Source of the DNA: Cellvibrio fontiphilus_A
GTDB taxonomy: Bacteria > Pseudomonadota > Gammaproteobacteria > Pseudomonadales > Cellvibrionaceae
Assembly: GCF_042646205.1 (NCBI RefSeq)
Contig: NZ_JBHRTF010000001.1
Coordinates: 186,001-250,000 of the forward strand
Direction of reading: 5' to 3'
DNA length: 64,000 bases
Shown: positions 53,140 to 62,255 of the stretch, piece after piece
Numbering within the stretch: the stretch's first letter is position 1
Layout of the letters: every line of letters starts with the position of its first letter
The notes under the pieces: generated by a model
Told to the model about the DNA's origin: nothing
What the model saw: the letters and a program-made list of their open reading frames with translations, nothing else
The model's database searches: none
Translations under genes and position numbers: made by a program

Positions 53140-56100
53140 TTAATACACCCAGCTTCCACTCAACACTTCGGCTTGTTGTAAACACAACTCAATCGCTTCG
53201 TCCGATTTGTCCGGCGGATATTTCCACTTGCGCAGTGCGCGGCGGATCAAATTGCGTAGTTTTGCACGCACACTGTCGCGCACTTGCCAATCCACCGTGG
53301 TGGATTCACGCAACTGTTGGGTTACGTATTTGGCGAGTTCGCGCAAATTGTTATCGCCTAATTCACGCACGGCAGATTCGTTTTGAATCAGTGCGTGGTA
53401 AAACGCAATTTCATCGGCGCTCAAGCCAGATTGCTCCGCCAGCTCTGCATCCTTGGCCATGTCTTTGGCCATTTGAATCATCTCTTCGATGACTTGGGCG
53501 GTTTCAATGGCGCGGTTGTGATATTTGCGCAGGGTTTCCAAAATGCGGTCGGAATATTTCTTTTCTGACACTACATCGGTTTTTAAACGCGCTTTAATTT
53601 CGTCGCGCAGCAAGCGTTCAAGCAAATCCACGGCGAGGTTTTTTTCTTTGATATGGGCGAGGTCATCCAGAAAGTCGGGCGAGAGCAAACCTATATTGGG
53701 TTTATCCAAACCCACCAGTGAGAAAATATCATCCACACCTTCGGCGACTATGGCGTTGTCGATAATTTGCTTAAGTGCGGAATTTTTTTCTTCATCGGTG
53801 CGGCGCTTGTCGATGGTTGTAAACTTTGTGAGTGCCGCTTTTACTGCATCAAAAAATGCGATTTCGGTGCTGTATGTTTTAGCTTCGTCAAGCGTGGCGC
53901 ACAGTGTATAGGCAGCGCGCAATGCGGCCATAATATCCAGAAAGCGTTTTTTGCCATCCAACTCGCCATTGGCTGGGTTGGGAAGGCCCAATATATGGTT
54001 CATGACTTTGGGTAATAGCAGCAGCGCCTTGGTGGTGAATTCGCTGTAATCGCAGCCGTGCATTAGCGCGTGCAGCTTATCCATGTGCTCTAAAAACAGT
54101 GCGAAGGCTTCGCGGGTATCAATGGTGGGTTTACCCTTGCCTTGGGAGTTGGTGTAGGTTTTTAGCGCTTCTTTTAATTCGTTGGCAATGCCGATGTAAT
54201 CCACCACCAAGCCGCCGGGTTTGTCTTTGAATACGCGGTTTACCCGTGCAATAGCCTGCATCAGGTTATGGCCTTTCATGGGTTTGTCGATGTACATGGT
54301 GTGGCAATTGGGGGCATCAAACCCTGTTAACCACATATCGCGCACAATCACCAATTGCAGTGGGTCGTTCACATCCTTAAAACGTTTTTCAAATAATTTT
54401 TTGGTCTCTTTGTTGTAGATATGCGGCTGCAATTTGGATTTATCCGATGCCGAACCCGTCATGACAATTTTAATCGCGCCTTTGCTGGTATCTGCTTCAT
54501 GCCATTCGGGTTTGAGTTGGATAATTGCATCGTACATATCCACGCAAATTTCGCGGCTCATGCACACAATCATGGCTTTGCCGGGCATGGTGCTGGTGCG
54601 TTTTTCAAAGTGCGCGACTAAATCCCGCGCGACCTGTTCAATGCGTGGCTCGCTGCCGACTAATTTTTCCAGCGCCGCCCATTGGGATTTGGTTTTTTCG
54701 CGCTCGCTAATGTCTTCTTCGTCTTCGATAACCTCGTCTATATCCTCATTAAGCGCTTCAATTTCGTTTTGTTTAATGTCCAGTTTTGCCAAACGGCTTT
54801 CATAAAAAATAGGAACCGTTGCGCCGTCGTCTTTCGCATCTTGAATATCGTAGATGGAGACATAATCGCCGAATACCGCGCGGGTATCTTTATCGGTAGT
54901 GTCGATAGGTGTGCCGGTAAAACCAATAAAGGATGCTTCGGGCAGCGCATCGCGCATGTGTTTTGAATAGCCGAAGGTGTATTGGCCGGTTTTGGTATTG
55001 AGCTTGGCTTTGTCGCCATATTGGCTGCGGTGGGCTTCATCGCTCACCACCACAATGTTGTGGCGCGTGCTTAATATCGGGTGGCTGGTTTCATCATTTA
55101 ACAGGGCAAATTTTTGCACCGTCGTAAAAATAATACCGCCCGCTTGGCGCGCCGCCAAAATCTCGCGCAGGTCATCGCGGTCGCTGGCTTGAATGGGGGT
55201 TTGTTTAAGTATGTCGGCGGCCATTTTAAAGGTGTTGTATAACTGGCCGTCCAAATCATTGCGGTCGGTAACAATCACCAGCGTGGGGTTATTCATTTCC
55301 GGTTGTGCCAGTAACTTGCCCGCGTAACACACCATAGAAATGGATTTGCCCGAACCTTGAGTGTGCCAAACCACACCGGCTTTACCGGAACCCGCTACCA
55401 CTTTGCTGCCGTAGTTTGCACGAGGTTCATTGATTGCGTTTGCTTGCGGGCGCGATGCCGCAATCACTGTCGCACGCACCGCTTCGCGCACAGCGTGAAA
55501 TTGGTGGTAGCCGGCGATTTTTTTAATCAGTTTATCGCCATCGGTTTCAAACAAAATAAAGTGGTGAATGTAATCCAGTAGTAATTCCGGTTCAAAAAAT
55601 CCCTTCACCAAGGTTTCTAAACGGAATTCAAACAAGGGTTTGTCGTTTTCGTTTTTTACCACCTTCCAAGGTAAAAACCGTTCTTTATCGGAAGTGAGTG
55701 AACCCACGCGCGCATCCAAACCATCGCTCACTACCAGCGCCTGGTTGAACATAAATAAATCAGGGATTTCGTCTTTGTAGGTTTGCAACTGCTGGAAGGC
55801 TTGCCAAATGTCGGCGTTATAGTCGGCCGGGTTTTTTAATTCAATCACCGCTAAGGGCAGGCCGTTAATAAACACAATAATGTCCGGGCGGCGGTGGCTT
55901 TTGCTACCCAGAATAGAAAATTGGTTAACCACCAGAAATTGGTTGTTGTGTGTGTTGCCAAAATCAATCAGCTGAACGTAATCAGTTTTGTCTTCACCGT
56001 TTACCTTAAAATCAACCTTCACGCCTTCCTGTAAATACTGGTGAAACTGTTTGTTGTTTTTAATCAGCACCGGCGTTTCTGGTTTGGCGATTTGCAGTAT

Positions 56101-56304
56101 GACTTGCTCAAGTGTTGCCACTGGAATATGTGGGTTTATTTTTTGCAGTTGCGTGAGCAAACGGCCCGTTAATATCAGCTGACGAAAATCGCTGCGCTCG
56201 GGCGTGTTTGCGTCTGGCGCTATATCGTAACCGCACACATAGTCATAGCCGATCTCTTTAAACCAGCTCAGACAAAGTTGTTCCAGTTGATCTTCGGTGA
56301 TCAT
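53140..56304 (-). CDS. hsdR: Type I restriction endonuclease subunit R
   Basis: 1054 residues. N-terminal PD-(D/E)xK nuclease with RRPDIIVFINGLPLAVIELKN, SF2 translocase motifs WHTQGSGKSISM (Walker A) and VVSDEAHRSQYG (DEAH), then ARVNRVFKDKPGG-type motif VI and a helical C-terminus that contacts HsdM. It cuts unmodified DNA after ATP-driven translocation. Last gene of the operon, overlapping the AlbA_2 gene by four bases. Confidence 0.96.
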   Translation of the reverse strand: MITEDQLEQLCLSWFKEIGYDYVCGYDIAPDANTPERSDFRQLILTGRLLTQLQKINPHIPVATLEQVILQIAKPETPVLIKNNKQFHQYLQEGVKVDFKVNGEDKTDYVQLIDFGNTHNNQFLVVNQFSILGSKSHRRPDIIVFINGLPLAVIELKNPADYNADIWQAFQQLQTYKDEIPDLFMFNQALVVSDGLDARVGSLTSDKERFLPWKVVKNENDKPLFEFRLETLVKGFFEPELLLDYIHHFILFETDGDKLIKKIAGYHQFHAVREAVRATVIAASRPQANAINEPRANYGSKVVAGSGKAGVVWHTQGSGKSISMVCYAGKLLAQPEMNNPTLVIVTDRNDLDGQLYNTFKMAADILKQTPIQASDRDDLREILAARQAGGIIFTTVQKFALLNDETSHPILSTRHNIVVVSDEAHRSQYGDKAKLNTKTGQYTFGYSKHMRDALPEASFIGFTGTPIDTTDKDTRAVFGDYVSIYDIQDAKDDGATVPIFYESRLAKLDIKQNEIEALNEDIDEVIEDEEDISEREKTKSQWAALEKLVGSEPRIEQVARDLVAHFEKRTSTMPGKAMIVCMSREICVDMYDAIIQLKPEWHEADTSKGAIKIVMTGSASDKSKLQPHIYNKETKKLFEKRFKDVNDPLQLVIVRDMWLTGFDAPNCHTMYIDKPMKGHNLMQAIARVNRVFKDKPGGLVVDYIGIANELKEALKTYTNSQGKGKPTIDTREAFALFLEHMDKLHALMHGCDYSEFTTKALLLLPKVMNHILGLPNPANGELDGKKRFLDIMAALRAAYTLCATLDEAKTYSTEIAFFDAVKAALTKFTTIDKRRTDEEKNSALKQIIDNAIVAEGVDDIFSLVGLDKPNIGLLSPDFLDDLAHIKEKNLAVDLLERLLRDEIKARLKTDVVSEKKYSDRILETLRKYHNRAIETAQVIEEMIQMAKDMAKDAELAEQSGLSADEIAFYHALIQNESAVRELGDNNLRELAKYVTQQLRESTTVDWQVRDSVRAKLRNLIRRALRKWKYPPDKSDEAIELCLQQAEVLSGSWVY

Positions 56305-57839
56305 TCAATAATCTCCCAGTGGCCGCCCTTGGCGGGGCCGATTCGTTTAATTAGCCCCTTTTCTTGAAGCGCTTTGAGGTTGTATTTGATTCCATCCGCC
56401 GTAATATCGGCGATCTTCTCTGCCAACAATTGCCTGCTGGCATGAGGATCTATTCGCAAATAATCTAAAATTGCTTGCTGTTTCGCTGTTAACTTTTGGG
56501 TAGTTATTGGGGTAGTTATTGGGGTAGTTATTGGGGTAGTTATTGGGGTAGTTATTGGGGTAGTTTTCTCCAGCGTTCCCCAAGTTAACTCGGCAATGGT
56601 TTGGTCATAAGGTTTAAGCGAGTCATGAATGGTCAGGCTATGCCCCTGATCCGTCCAACCCTGTTGGATTTTAGGCAAGCCGGAACCTGCGCGTTCGCCT
56701 AAGCCAATCAGTAAAAACATTTCATGTAGCAAACGGTTGCGGCAATCGCTCTCACCGCCCTCCAATGCAATTTCAGCGGGTACGCGCATCACGCCGGGGT
56801 TGCGGAAGCTGAACCCCTTGGGTGATTTAGTGACTTTTACCGAGGCGCGATCCGAATAATCAGCATGTACCAAGCAATTGATAAAGGCCTCACGCAGCGC
56901 CTGATGTAACAGCGTATCGTCTTGCCGAATATGGTCTTTAATCGCAAAAGGTACTTTTAAATCCGCTTCCAGTTTGCGAATAACACGGCGGTAAAAATCC
57001 AGTAAGTTGCCAGACCAGGTACCGTCGGGCACTACTCGGTCGAGCCAGCGAGTTTCGCGCGTATCTTCCGGTAATTCCTGATAATCCAAAAAATAATTGG
57101 GCAGGGCATCCATAATCGGGCGATATTGCCCAAACATTAATAAACCGGCGAGCGTTAAACCCTCTTCACCGGTTTCGCGGTCTTTGCGCCAACCGCCTAT
57201 GCGGGTTAAAAATTCCTGTTCGTTTAAGGCAATCCAAGGGTGATTGGTTTTATGGGCAGATAATAAATTGCGGTAGCTTTGCAAACTCTCTCTATCCAAA
57301 TCATCCAAGCCAAACCCTTTCAGGATTTTTTCATCGCGGCCTTCTTCCATTTGTTCTGCTAACAAACGGCGTACAACCTCTTCGCTTTGCAATACATCGG
57401 CGCTGCCAAAACGGCGGTAAGTGCCCTTTAGCGGATTGCTGTTGAGATAAATCGGCCGATACTTGCGCGGGCTACGCGGAACATGAATTTGGATTAGGTC
57501 TTTGTTATCAAGACGAATTATTTTTACCCAGTGGTCGCGCAATAAGTTATGCGATATTTTTTGTGGGTTATTTAATCCGTTCCACAGTTCATCCAATACT
57601 TTTTGCGTGTTGGCAACACCATACAATTCAAACGAACCATTCTTATGTTCCTTTAACCCCAACAAAATATCGCCGCCTTCCGTATTGGCGAAGGCGCTGT
57701 AGGTTTCCCAAATATCATTGGGTAACGCACCTTTGCCATCGCGACCATTCGCCAGTTTGCACTCCAGCTCTTGGCTTTCGCGTAGGGATTTAATGTCGTC
57801 GAGTGAATTGATGGTTAGCATTTGGCTAGGCTTCTCCAT
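56301..57839 (-). CDS. AlbA_2/Schlafen-type ATP-binding protein with PITT repeat linker
   Basis: 512 residues. N-terminal AlbA_2 (Schlafen-like) domain with ESQELECKLANG and YSAFANTEGGDILLG; central RecG-like ATP-binding region with REAFINCLVHADYSD; a linker of five TTPI-type repeats (about 428-450); and a C-terminal winged helix (KQQAILDYLRIDPHASRQLLAE). Such genes often sit inside restriction loci. The role may be regulatory or defensive; both are inferences. It overlaps the RhuM/Fic gene by 14 bases. Confidence 0.85.
   Translation of the reverse strand: MEKPSQMLTINSLDDIKSLRESQELECKLANGRDGKGALPNDIWETYSAFANTEGGDILLGLKEHKNGSFELYGVANTQKVLDELWNGLNNPQKISHNLLRDHWVKIIRLDNKDLIQIHVPRSPRKYRPIYLNSNPLKGTYRRFGSADVLQSEEVVRRLLAEQMEEGRDEKILKGFGLDDLDRESLQSYRNLLSAHKTNHPWIALNEQEFLTRIGGWRKDRETGEEGLTLAGLLMFGQYRPIMDALPNYFLDYQELPEDTRETRWLDRVVPDGTWSGNLLDFYRRVIRKLEADLKVPFAIKDHIRQDDTLLHQALREAFINCLVHADYSDRASVKVTKSPKGFSFRNPGVMRVPAEIALEGGESDCRNRLLHEMFLLIGLGERAGSGLPKIQQGWTDQGHSLTIHDSLKPYDQTIAELTWGTLEKTTPITTPITTPITTPITTPITTQKLTAKQQAILDYLRIDPHASRQLLAEKIADITADGIKYNLKALQEKGLIKRIGPAKGGHWEIIE
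56498..56567. repeat. 12-bp tandem repeat inside the AlbA_2 gene
   Basis: Five units of GGGGTAGTTATT (first unit one base short) plus a partial sixth, encoding PITT repeats on the minus strand. Copy-number changes would keep the reading frame and only alter linker length. Confidence 0.93.
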
Positions 57840-58836
57840 CCGGTGTTTCTTTTAACAAAATAAAATGCTCAACCAAGCGAATCATTAATTCTTTTTGTTC
57901 GGGTTTGCTTTCGGCAACCAATAACGCTAAAGCAACCAAGGTGTTGTCGTTAATTAGCTGCTCGACAGGCTTTGCCAAAAAGCCTTGGTTTAGGCGTAAA
58001 TACCACAAAAATAAAAACGAACCACTGCGTTTATTGCCATCGGCCAACGGGTGGTTCTTAATCACAAAATAAAGCAAATGCGCCGCACGACTAGCCACAT
58101 TGGGGTAAAACAGTTCATCACCAAAGCCTTGCTCAATGGTGGCGATGGCAGAGGCTAAGCCATTGCCACGCAATTGACCGAATAGTGCAGTGGCTTCGCC
58201 TTTGGCGATAAGCTCTTGTTTCAATTCGCCAATGGCTTGTAACGCCATGTCTAAATCCAATGCTGCCATACCCCGTTGTGCGGCGGTGTTATTGCCTAGG
58301 GATTGCTCGTCGTAACCTTGCAGGAGGCTCCAACTGCGGGCGTAGTCGTGAATAACGCCTAGTACAGCAGCGCCTTCAGGGTTTACTAAAGATTGATTGG
58401 CGAGTGTTTGGGATAACAGGCTAACGACCTGTTCAAACTCTATACCGCGCTCCTGTAAGCGTTTTTGGTTAAGGGTGTAGCCTTGCACCAAGTGTTGTTT
58501 GAGCGTTTTAGTCGCCCATTGGCGGAACTGGGTAGCGCGTTTAGAACTTACTCTGTAACCAACCGAGATTATGGCATCCAAATTGTAGTGCTTGAGCTGC
58601 CGCTGAACCTTCCGCTTTCCTTCCTCCCGAACTACCGAGAATTCCTCGGTAGTTGCGTTTTCTTCAAGTTCTTCCTGTTGGAAGATGTTCTTTAAGTGCA
58701 GGCCAATATTGTCTGTAGAGGTGTCAAAGAGCATGGCCATCTGCGCCTGCGTCAGCCATACCGTGTCTTTATCCAGCGCTACCCGCAGCTGGGCCTGGCC
58801 ATCTTGGGTGGTAAAAATTTCGATTTGTTGGGTCAT
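57826..58836 (-). CDS. RhuM-family protein with Fic/DOC-like domain
   Basis: 336 residues. N-terminal RhuM/virulence-type domain: VWLTQAQMAMLFDTSTDNIGLHLKNIF, then LKHYNLDAIISVGYRVSSKRATQFRQWA. C-terminal Fic/DOC region with the motif HPLADGNKRSGSF. Fic proteins transfer AMP or other phosphate groups to target proteins. This arrangement recurs next to type I restriction genes, but its role there is not settled. It overlaps the small remnant by four bases (ATGA). Confidence 0.88.
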   Translation of the reverse strand: MTQQIEIFTTQDGQAQLRVALDKDTVWLTQAQMAMLFDTSTDNIGLHLKNIFQQEELEENATTEEFSVVREEGKRKVQRQLKHYNLDAIISVGYRVSSKRATQFRQWATKTLKQHLVQGYTLNQKRLQERGIEFEQVVSLLSQTLANQSLVNPEGAAVLGVIHDYARSWSLLQGYDEQSLGNNTAAQRGMAALDLDMALQAIGELKQELIAKGEATALFGQLRGNGLASAIATIEQGFGDELFYPNVASRAAHLLYFVIKNHPLADGNKRSGSFLFLWYLRLNQGFLAKPVEQLINDNTLVALALLVAESKPEQKELMIRLVEHFILLKETPDGEA

Positions 58837-58967
58837 GGGGTTTTCTTCCTTGAGTTAAAACGGTTTACAACATTGCCTTTCAACCCGTATACCAACAGCA
58901 CCTGCTTGCTAAAGCGTTTAACCTCCAGCGGCGCGATACGGTTTGTATGTGGGTTGATGGTAAACAT
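58833..58967 (-). pseudogene. 44-codon remnant resembling the start of a DUF91/NucS-like nuclease gene
   Basis: Short frame MFTINPHTNRIAPLEVKRFS, then 24 unrelated residues ending NSRKKTP. The first 20 residues resemble the N-terminus of PD-(D/E)xK proteins of the NucS/DUF91 type that commonly accompany type I restriction genes (from memory, not searched). The rest of that gene is missing. The frame overlaps the hsdS stop (TGATG) and the next gene's start (ATGA), so it would still be translated as a coupling peptide. Confidence 0.55.
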
Positions 58968-60412
58968 CAGGCTACCTCGCTCTGCAAATGGGTAAGGTCA
59001 ATTTCACCGGAGAGGAGTTTGGGGAGTAGGGAGTCGCGGAGTTGGGCTAGATTTATATTTTCCCTGTAATTTTCAATCAGCTTCAAAATCATATTTTGAA
59101 TTGTCCATTCAAATTGTTTTGCTAAATTGGACGGAGGCGCAATTAAGCTGTGATTTTCAATGATCCCTTTGTTTAAATTTTGCTGCGCTGATCCTGAAGC
59201 TTTTTCAGCTAGCAATTGCGATGAGCGTATTGCTGAAAGGTAAACAAAAGACGCGAATTCTGTTTTTGGTATTAATCCACAACAAGCTTGATTTGCGCAC
59301 ATTTCTTCTGCAAGTAAGCAAGCCTCACCAGCTGTGGCTCCATACATTGCAATAACGGTTGTATTTTTAGGCCAAAGTTTCGCTGAACTATTTTTAAGTC
59401 CCTCAATAGTAATTTTTTCTTTGGTATTGATAACAACTTTGTCTCTTACTTCGCCAGAAGAAAGCCAGCTCACTTCTCCGTTCCAATACGAATCTTCATT
59501 ACGTTTTGGAGTGCCACCACTTTCTATTTTCTTGCACAGATTTGAATAGTTTTGAACCTCCCACCCCTCCGGTATTTCCCCCAACTCACTCTCCACCATC
59601 GCACTGGGAAACAACGTGGCGGTTTCGGTGAGTTGTTGGTAGTGTTCGGGGTTTTGTTGTTGGAGTTGGGCGAGTTCGGCTTCGCTTTTGCCCGATATAA
59701 CACTCATAGCCGCCAGCTCCGCTTGTTCGCCGCTGCCGCCAGATTCCAACACCGCCATTTTTGCTTTTACGGGTTCAAAATCCACAAACCAGCTTTTGAA
59801 AATCGCTTGGGCGATGGATTCAAGGGTTTGGTTGGTTTGGGTGTTGAGTAGCATTTTGTTTTCTATTGCATCAATCACATTTGTAATTTTATAGCGTTCT
59901 TCTTTAGGAGGAATTGGAATTCCTAATTCTCGAATATCTTTTAAATTTAATGTTTTTTGAACTGTAGTATTTAATCGAGCATCAATTAAATGTTTTGCTG
60001 GTTTGCTTAGTAGTACGTATCGGAGCCACCGTCGCAAGTCGGGGTCTTTTAGCTTCAATACTGCAAGCGCTCTTGCTGCATTCCATCCAATCATTTCTTC
60101 GGTGACAATTACGCAGTCACCGGGATTTCCGACAAGAGTGATTAATAGCTCCGATCCAAACAGCTTTGTTCTTCTATATTCTTGATCCACTTCGGAGCTG
60201 ATGCAAAAATCAGGTTTTTTCGCAATTGCGCCATTCTTGACATCTGACACCCTTATTAAAGGTGTTCCGCCTAGCACATTACTGCCGGGATACATCACTC
60301 CAACTGATATAGATTTTTGACTTTCTAACAATTCCTCAATTGTTTGAAATGTCCAATGATCGGGTACGTTACCACCAGCTGCTCGCCACAAAGCACGTAA
60401 ATCAGCACTCAT
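58967..60412 (-). CDS. hsdS: Type I restriction specificity subunit
   Basis: 481 residues with two target-recognition domains separated by conserved helices. The first conserved region is PKEERYKITNVIDAIENKMLLNTQTNQTLESIAQAIFKSWFVDFEPV. The second TRD starts at GEIPEGWEV and the protein ends LRDSLLPKLLSGEID. It chooses the DNA site for HsdM/HsdR. It is more A+T-rich in the TRDs than its neighbours, as usual for exchanged specificity modules. It overlaps hsdM by 11 bases. Confidence 0.95.
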   Translation of the reverse strand: MSADLRALWRAAGGNVPDHWTFQTIEELLESQKSISVGVMYPGSNVLGGTPLIRVSDVKNGAIAKKPDFCISSEVDQEYRRTKLFGSELLITLVGNPGDCVIVTEEMIGWNAARALAVLKLKDPDLRRWLRYVLLSKPAKHLIDARLNTTVQKTLNLKDIRELGIPIPPKEERYKITNVIDAIENKMLLNTQTNQTLESIAQAIFKSWFVDFEPVKAKMAVLESGGSGEQAELAAMSVISGKSEAELAQLQQQNPEHYQQLTETATLFPSAMVESELGEIPEGWEVQNYSNLCKKIESGGTPKRNEDSYWNGEVSWLSSGEVRDKVVINTKEKITIEGLKNSSAKLWPKNTTVIAMYGATAGEACLLAEEMCANQACCGLIPKTEFASFVYLSAIRSSQLLAEKASGSAQQNLNKGIIENHSLIAPPSNLAKQFEWTIQNMILKLIENYRENINLAQLRDSLLPKLLSGEIDLTHLQSEVA

Positions 60413-62081
60413 ACCCCAACCCCATCAAATTCTTTTTAATCTCCGCTTCCAAACGCGCGCTTTCTTCAAATTGATCTTTTAACTGCGCGGTTAATCGCTG
60501 CATTTTTTCTGCAAAGGGTTCGCCGTCGTCTTCCTCTTCGGCGGCGCCGACGTAGCGGCCGGGGGTTAGTACAAAATCGTGTTTCTCTAAATCTTTTAAT
60601 TCGGCAGAAAAACAAAAGCCCGCGACATTTTCATAAGCATTGCCGGTCTGCCAGTTATGGTAAGTGCTGGTGACTTTTTCCAAATCTTCTTGGTTGAAAT
60701 CGCGTAGTACGCGGTCTTTCATGTAACCCAGATTGCGCGCATCAATGAACAAGACCTCACCTTTGCGGTTGCGCAATTTTTTACCGGCGGCAGAAACGCG
60801 CTCGCCTTTGTTTTTGGTAAGGAACCAAATACACGCGGGAATTTGGGTGTTAGTAAATAACTGGCCGGGCAGGGCGACCATGCACTCCACCAAATCGTTT
60901 TCAATCAGCTTGCGGCGAATTTCACCTTCGTTATTGGTGTTGGAACTCATGGAGCCGTTGGCGAGCAACAAACCCAAGCTGCCGTTGGGCGCAAGGTGAA
61001 ACAGCATATGCAACAGCCACGCAAAGTTGGCGTTGCCTGAAGGTGGGCGGCACTGTTGGCCATTAATGTTCCAGCGTGGGTCGTCATCGCTTACGCCTAC
61101 ATCCCACTCCTTCATATTGAACGGCGGGTTGGCCATTACAAAATCGGCGCGCAGGTCGGGGTGTTGGTCGTTGGTGTAGGTATTCGCGGGTTCTTTACCA
61201 AAATTAAAATCAATACCGCGAATCGCCATATTCATGGCGGCGAGTTGCCACGTAGTGTGGTTGTATTCCTGCCCGTAAATACTCACCTCACCAATCTTGC
61301 CTTGGTGCTCGCGAATAAAATGTTCGGACTGCACAAAAAATCCACCGGAACCCATCGCCGGGTCATACACACGGCCTTTAAAGGGTTCCAGCATTTGCAC
61401 AATCAAACTAACGATGGATTTGGGCGTATAGAACTGGCCGCCTTTTTTACCTTCGGCCAAGGCGAATTGCCCGAGCATGTATTCGTACACATGGCCGAGA
61501 ATATCTTTGCTGTTGAGGCTTGCGTGTTTGAAGGGCACTGTGGCGATCAAGTCGATCAATTCACCGAGTTTGGCTTGGTCGATTTGCAATTGGGTATAGC
61601 GTTTGTTGAGTACACCTTTGAGCTTGGGGTTGTCCTGCTCGATGCTGTCCAGTGCGTTGTCGATGAGTTGACCGACGCTGCGAATTTTTTTGCCATCTAC
61701 CTCTAATTCGCCCGCAATCACTACTTTGTTTTGGTTTTGCAAAAATTCCCAGCGCGCGGCAGGCGGAACCCAGAAGGTATTTGTTTCTAGATAGTAATCG
61801 CGCACTTCCAATTCGGCGTTCACTTCGGCTTGGTATTCCTCGCTGTCTACTCCGCCAAAGTCAGCAGGGTCGAGGAAGTAGCCGTGGTTTGCATCGGCAA
61901 ATTGAGCTTTGAGTTCTTCGCGGCGCAAGTCAAAGGCATCGGACACGTATTTTAAAAAGATCAAACCCAATACGGTGTGTTTGTATTGTGCGGCATCCAG
62001 GGTGGAGCGGAGTTTATCGGCGGCGTTCCAGAGCTTTTTGTCCAGCTCGTTGAGAAATTCTTGATCGGATTGGTTGGCCAT
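60402..62081 (-). CDS. hsdM: Type I restriction-modification methyltransferase subunit
   Basis: 559 residues. SAM-binding motif I in DPAMGSGGFFVQ, catalytic motif IV NPPFNMKEW, N-terminal helical domain KKLWNAADKLRSTLDAAQYKHTVLGLIFLKYVSDAF. It methylates adenines at sites set by HsdS. An AGGA ribosome site precedes the ATG. First gene of the operon, about 175 bases past the 3' end of ssrA. Confidence 0.97.
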   Translation of the reverse strand: MANQSDQEFLNELDKKLWNAADKLRSTLDAAQYKHTVLGLIFLKYVSDAFDLRREELKAQFADANHGYFLDPADFGGVDSEEYQAEVNAELEVRDYYLETNTFWVPPAARWEFLQNQNKVVIAGELEVDGKKIRSVGQLIDNALDSIEQDNPKLKGVLNKRYTQLQIDQAKLGELIDLIATVPFKHASLNSKDILGHVYEYMLGQFALAEGKKGGQFYTPKSIVSLIVQMLEPFKGRVYDPAMGSGGFFVQSEHFIREHQGKIGEVSIYGQEYNHTTWQLAAMNMAIRGIDFNFGKEPANTYTNDQHPDLRADFVMANPPFNMKEWDVGVSDDDPRWNINGQQCRPPSGNANFAWLLHMLFHLAPNGSLGLLLANGSMSSNTNNEGEIRRKLIENDLVECMVALPGQLFTNTQIPACIWFLTKNKGERVSAAGKKLRNRKGEVLFIDARNLGYMKDRVLRDFNQEDLEKVTSTYHNWQTGNAYENVAGFCFSAELKDLEKHDFVLTPGRYVGAAEEEDDGEPFAEKMQRLTAQLKDQFEESARLEAEIKKNLMGLGYEC

Positions 62082-62167
62082 TGGGCGTCCTTATTGTCGC
62101 TATCGCAAAATGCAAAAAGCGGACTATAGACGCTCAAGGAGTTTGATGCCATTACCGGGGATAACTT

Positions 62168-62192
62168 GGACGAGGGTTCAGATTCCCCCGGC
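62168..62192 (+). repeat. Degenerate inverted copy of the tmRNA 3' end
   Basis: Reads GGACGAGGGTTCAGATTCCC and on to CCGGC on the plus strand; it matches the sense sequence of the ssrA T-arm region (minus strand 62287-62263) at 22 of 25 bases. It is inverted relative to ssrA and lies between the tmRNA terminator and hsdM. It may be scar material from an integration event. It does not fold into a complete tRNA. Confidence 0.6.
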
Positions 62193-62212
62193 CATTGGAC
62201 AGGACGGAAAAT

Positions 62213-62244
62213 AAAAAACCCGATCATTTCTGATCGGGTTTTTT
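62213..62244. terminator. Terminator after ssrA
   Basis: CCCGATCA / TGATCGGG stem with a TTTC loop and six A and six T bases on either side. It starts 12 bases past the tmRNA CCA end and is symmetrical, so it works in both directions. Confidence 0.93.
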
Positions 62245-62255
62245 ATTTGGGTGTT

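Noticed and set aside
56498..56567. CRISPR-like repeats
   Set aside because: Units are 12 bases, contiguous without spacers, and inside a coding frame.
53140..62081. Phage or integrative element genes inside the restriction island
   Set aside because: No integrase, excisionase, relaxase or phage structural gene is present in the interval, so the island call rests on location and content only.
62168..62200. Possible tRNA gene on the plus strand
   Set aside because: Only a T-arm-like segment is present, its stem is imperfect and no D-arm, anticodon arm or acceptor stem can be formed upstream.
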